In this document: positions 62,784 through 64,000 of the stretch, piece by piece
How the letters are laid out: the number at the start of each line of letters is the position of its first letter
How positions within the stretch are numbered: the stretch's first letter is position 1
NCBI RefSeq assembly: GCF_014193255.1
Contig: NZ_JACHZB010000001.1
Coordinates: forward strand, 1,148,018-1,212,017
Source: Rhizobium sp. BK196
Lineage (GTDB): Bacteria > Pseudomonadota > Alphaproteobacteria > Rhizobiales > Rhizobiaceae
Direction: 5' to 3'
Length of the DNA stretch: 64,000 nt
Program-made: the position numbers and the translations under genes
Notes under the pieces: model-generated
What the model was told of the DNA's origin: nothing
Databases searched by the model: none
Seen by the model: only the letters and a program-made list of their open reading frames with translations

Positions 62784-63959
62784 ATGAAGATCACACGCAG
62801 AACCTTCGTCGGCGGAGCTGCCGGCGTCGCCGCGGCCGGAATGCTGCCGCTTCGCGCTTTCGCTCAGGCAAAAGCGCCGGCAAGCCCGGTAACCATCACC
62901 ATCGTCGATGTCGCCGGCAACTTGGCGCTGACGCAAGGCATGTTCGAGAACTACGCCAAGGCAAAGCCCGAATTCGTCGCCAGCTTTTCCTTCACCAAGG
63001 CGCCTGCTCCGGAACTGCCGGCCAAGATCCAGGCCCAGCAGGCTGCCGGCAAGGTCGATATCGATCTCGTGCTGACCGGCACCGACGCGCTTTCGGCCGG
63101 TGTCGACCAGGGTCTCTGGGTCGACCTGTCCAGCAAGAAGTCCGCCCTTCCAAATCTTGAAAGCATCCTGCAGCCACAGGCATTCAAGATGCAGGCACTT
63201 GCCAAGGACCAGGGTGTCGTCATCACCTATTACCCGTCCGGCCCGCTGATTGAATATATGCCGGACAAGGTAGCGACCCCGCCGAAGTCGGCGCAGGAAC
63301 TGCTCGACTGGACGAAGCAGAACAAGAACAAGTTCCTCTATGCCCGCCCTGCAAACTCAGGCCCGGGCCGCACGCTGCTGATGGGCCTGCCCTACCTGCT
63401 CGGCGACAGCAATCCGCGCGACCCGGTCAACGGCTGGTCCAAGACCTGGGAATATCTGGCCGCGCTCGGCGAAAACATCGAATACTACCCGACCGGCACC
63501 GCCGTGGTCTTCAAGGAACTCGGCGAAGGTACGCGCGACATCGTCGCCACGACGACCGGTTGGGACATCAACCCTCGTGCCCTCGGCATCGTTCCTGAGG
63601 AAGCCAAGGTCGGCAAGCTCGAAGGCTTCCACTGGGTCACCGATGCGCATTATGCGGCGATCCCAAAGGGCGTCTCCGATGAGAAGGTCGGCGTTCTGCT
63701 GGACGTGCTGAACTTCATCTATCAGCCGCAGCAGCAAGCAATCGCCTATGATGCCGGCTACTTCTACCCAGGTCCGGCGGTAAAGGACGTCGCTCTCGAG
63801 ATGGCGCCTGCAGAAAGCCAGGAAACCATCAAGGAATTCGGCCGGCCGGAATATGCCGACTGGATCGCCGGCAACCCGTTGGAAGTGCCGCTCGAGCCCA
63901 AGCAACTCGTCCAGGCCTTCCGCATCTGGGACGAGAAGATCGGCGCCAAGAAGGGTTGA
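62784..63959 (+). CDS. ABC transporter substrate-binding protein with Tat-type signal
   Basis: A 391-residue periplasmic binding protein of the PotD/AfuA-like extracellular solute-binding group. The N-terminus has a twin-arginine signal (KITRRTFVGGAAGVAAAGML, cleavage after AFA). The mature part has DLVLTGTDALSAGVDQGLWV, TYYPSGPLIEYMP and GYFYPGPAVKDV. A strong AGGAGGAGG leader precedes ATG 62784. It is first in a transporter operon that runs off the window. Placement beside uxuA and gntR suggests a sugar-acid substrate, but this family also imports polyamines and iron. Confidence 0.88.
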   Translation: MKITRRTFVGGAAGVAAAGMLPLRAFAQAKAPASPVTITIVDVAGNLALTQGMFENYAKAKPEFVASFSFTKAPAPELPAKIQAQQAAGKVDIDLVLTGTDALSAGVDQGLWVDLSSKKSALPNLESILQPQAFKMQALAKDQGVVITYYPSGPLIEYMPDKVATPPKSAQELLDWTKQNKNKFLYARPANSGPGRTLLMGLPYLLGDSNPRDPVNGWSKTWEYLAALGENIEYYPTGTAVVFKELGEGTRDIVATTTGWDINPRALGIVPEEAKVGKLEGFHWVTDAHYAAIPKGVSDEKVGVLLDVLNFIYQPQQQAIAYDAGYFYPGPAVKDVALEMAPAESQETIKEFGRPEYADWIAGNPLEVPLEPKQLVQAFRIWDEKIGAKKG

Positions 63960-63966
63960 TTGTTGG

Positions 63967-64000
63967 TGATCGAATTGAACCGGCGCCGGGTATCTCGGCG
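63967..64000 (+). CDS. Start of next gene, partial (likely ABC transporter subunit)
   Basis: GTG at 63967 opens a frame that runs to the window edge (MIELNRRRVSR); TTG at 63961 or 63964 is an alternative start. It begins 7 nt after the binding-protein stop, so it is almost certainly in the same operon. The product is inferred from context only. Confidence 0.35.

Overview
The window looks like a chromosomal segment of a Rhizobium/Agrobacterium-type alphaproteobacterium. The evidence is GC-rich coding sequence, the CtrA cell-cycle hub (sciP, a fliJ-like gene, ctrA, chpT, eipA), an RpoH1-type sigma factor, a liv operon carrying a DUF6867-type gene, and a copy of the rhizobial 'GAGCAATTCCAG' intergenic repeat. 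I saw no rRNA, tRNA, insertion sequence, integrase or CRISPR array. Housekeeping genes (purA, rpoH, ctrA, an rluD-type gene) argue for chromosome rather than plasmid.

Layout. 1-920: LuxR-type response regulator whose true start probably lies one base outside the window. 942-7569, minus strand: a 2-hydroxyacid dehydrogenase, then a branched-chain amino-acid ABC system (livK separate; livH-livM-livG-livF-DUF6867 as one operon). 8072-11019: CysQ, an ExoY-like sugar transferase and a LuxR-type regulator. 11418-16098: the CtrA island. 16228-26792: coiled-coil membrane protein, TrmH-type methyltransferase, RluD-type pseudouridine synthase, entericidin, rpoH, a large acidic membrane protein, purA, a DMT permease and a GNAT enzyme. 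27066-31237: two KTSC-domain genes around a membrane protein, then a PAS-GGDEF-EAL protein. 31378-33162: xylonate-dehydratase-like enzyme.

33335-51889 is an export-rich block: RND pump plus adaptor plus alpha/beta hydrolase with a divergent LysR gene; two SDR genes with a second LysR gene; a DNA glycosylase; a marR-emrA-emrB operon; and a second adaptor/RND pair. 51989-56837 holds a PPP phosphatase, an SfnB-like flavoprotein, an Rrf2 regulator, an SDR, a cupin and two decayed genes (TIM-barrel isomerase and GMC oxidoreductase). 57390-60073 is a histidine kinase with a FixJ-type and a receiver-only regulator. 60610-64000 holds uxuA, a GntR/FCD regulator and the substrate-binding protein of an ABC transporter that continues past the window.

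Most notable observations: four near-consensus CtrA boxes with exact N7 spacing in a 6-kb stretch, plus three GANTC sites within 64 bp upstream of ctrA; an alpha/beta hydrolase in an efflux operon whose nucleophile-elbow serine is replaced by glutamate; an atypical receiver protein beside chpT; a candidate sRNA with CCUCC motifs and its own terminator before the histidine kinase; and several strong unexplained inverted repeats. No clearly new multi-gene defence or mobile system is visible.
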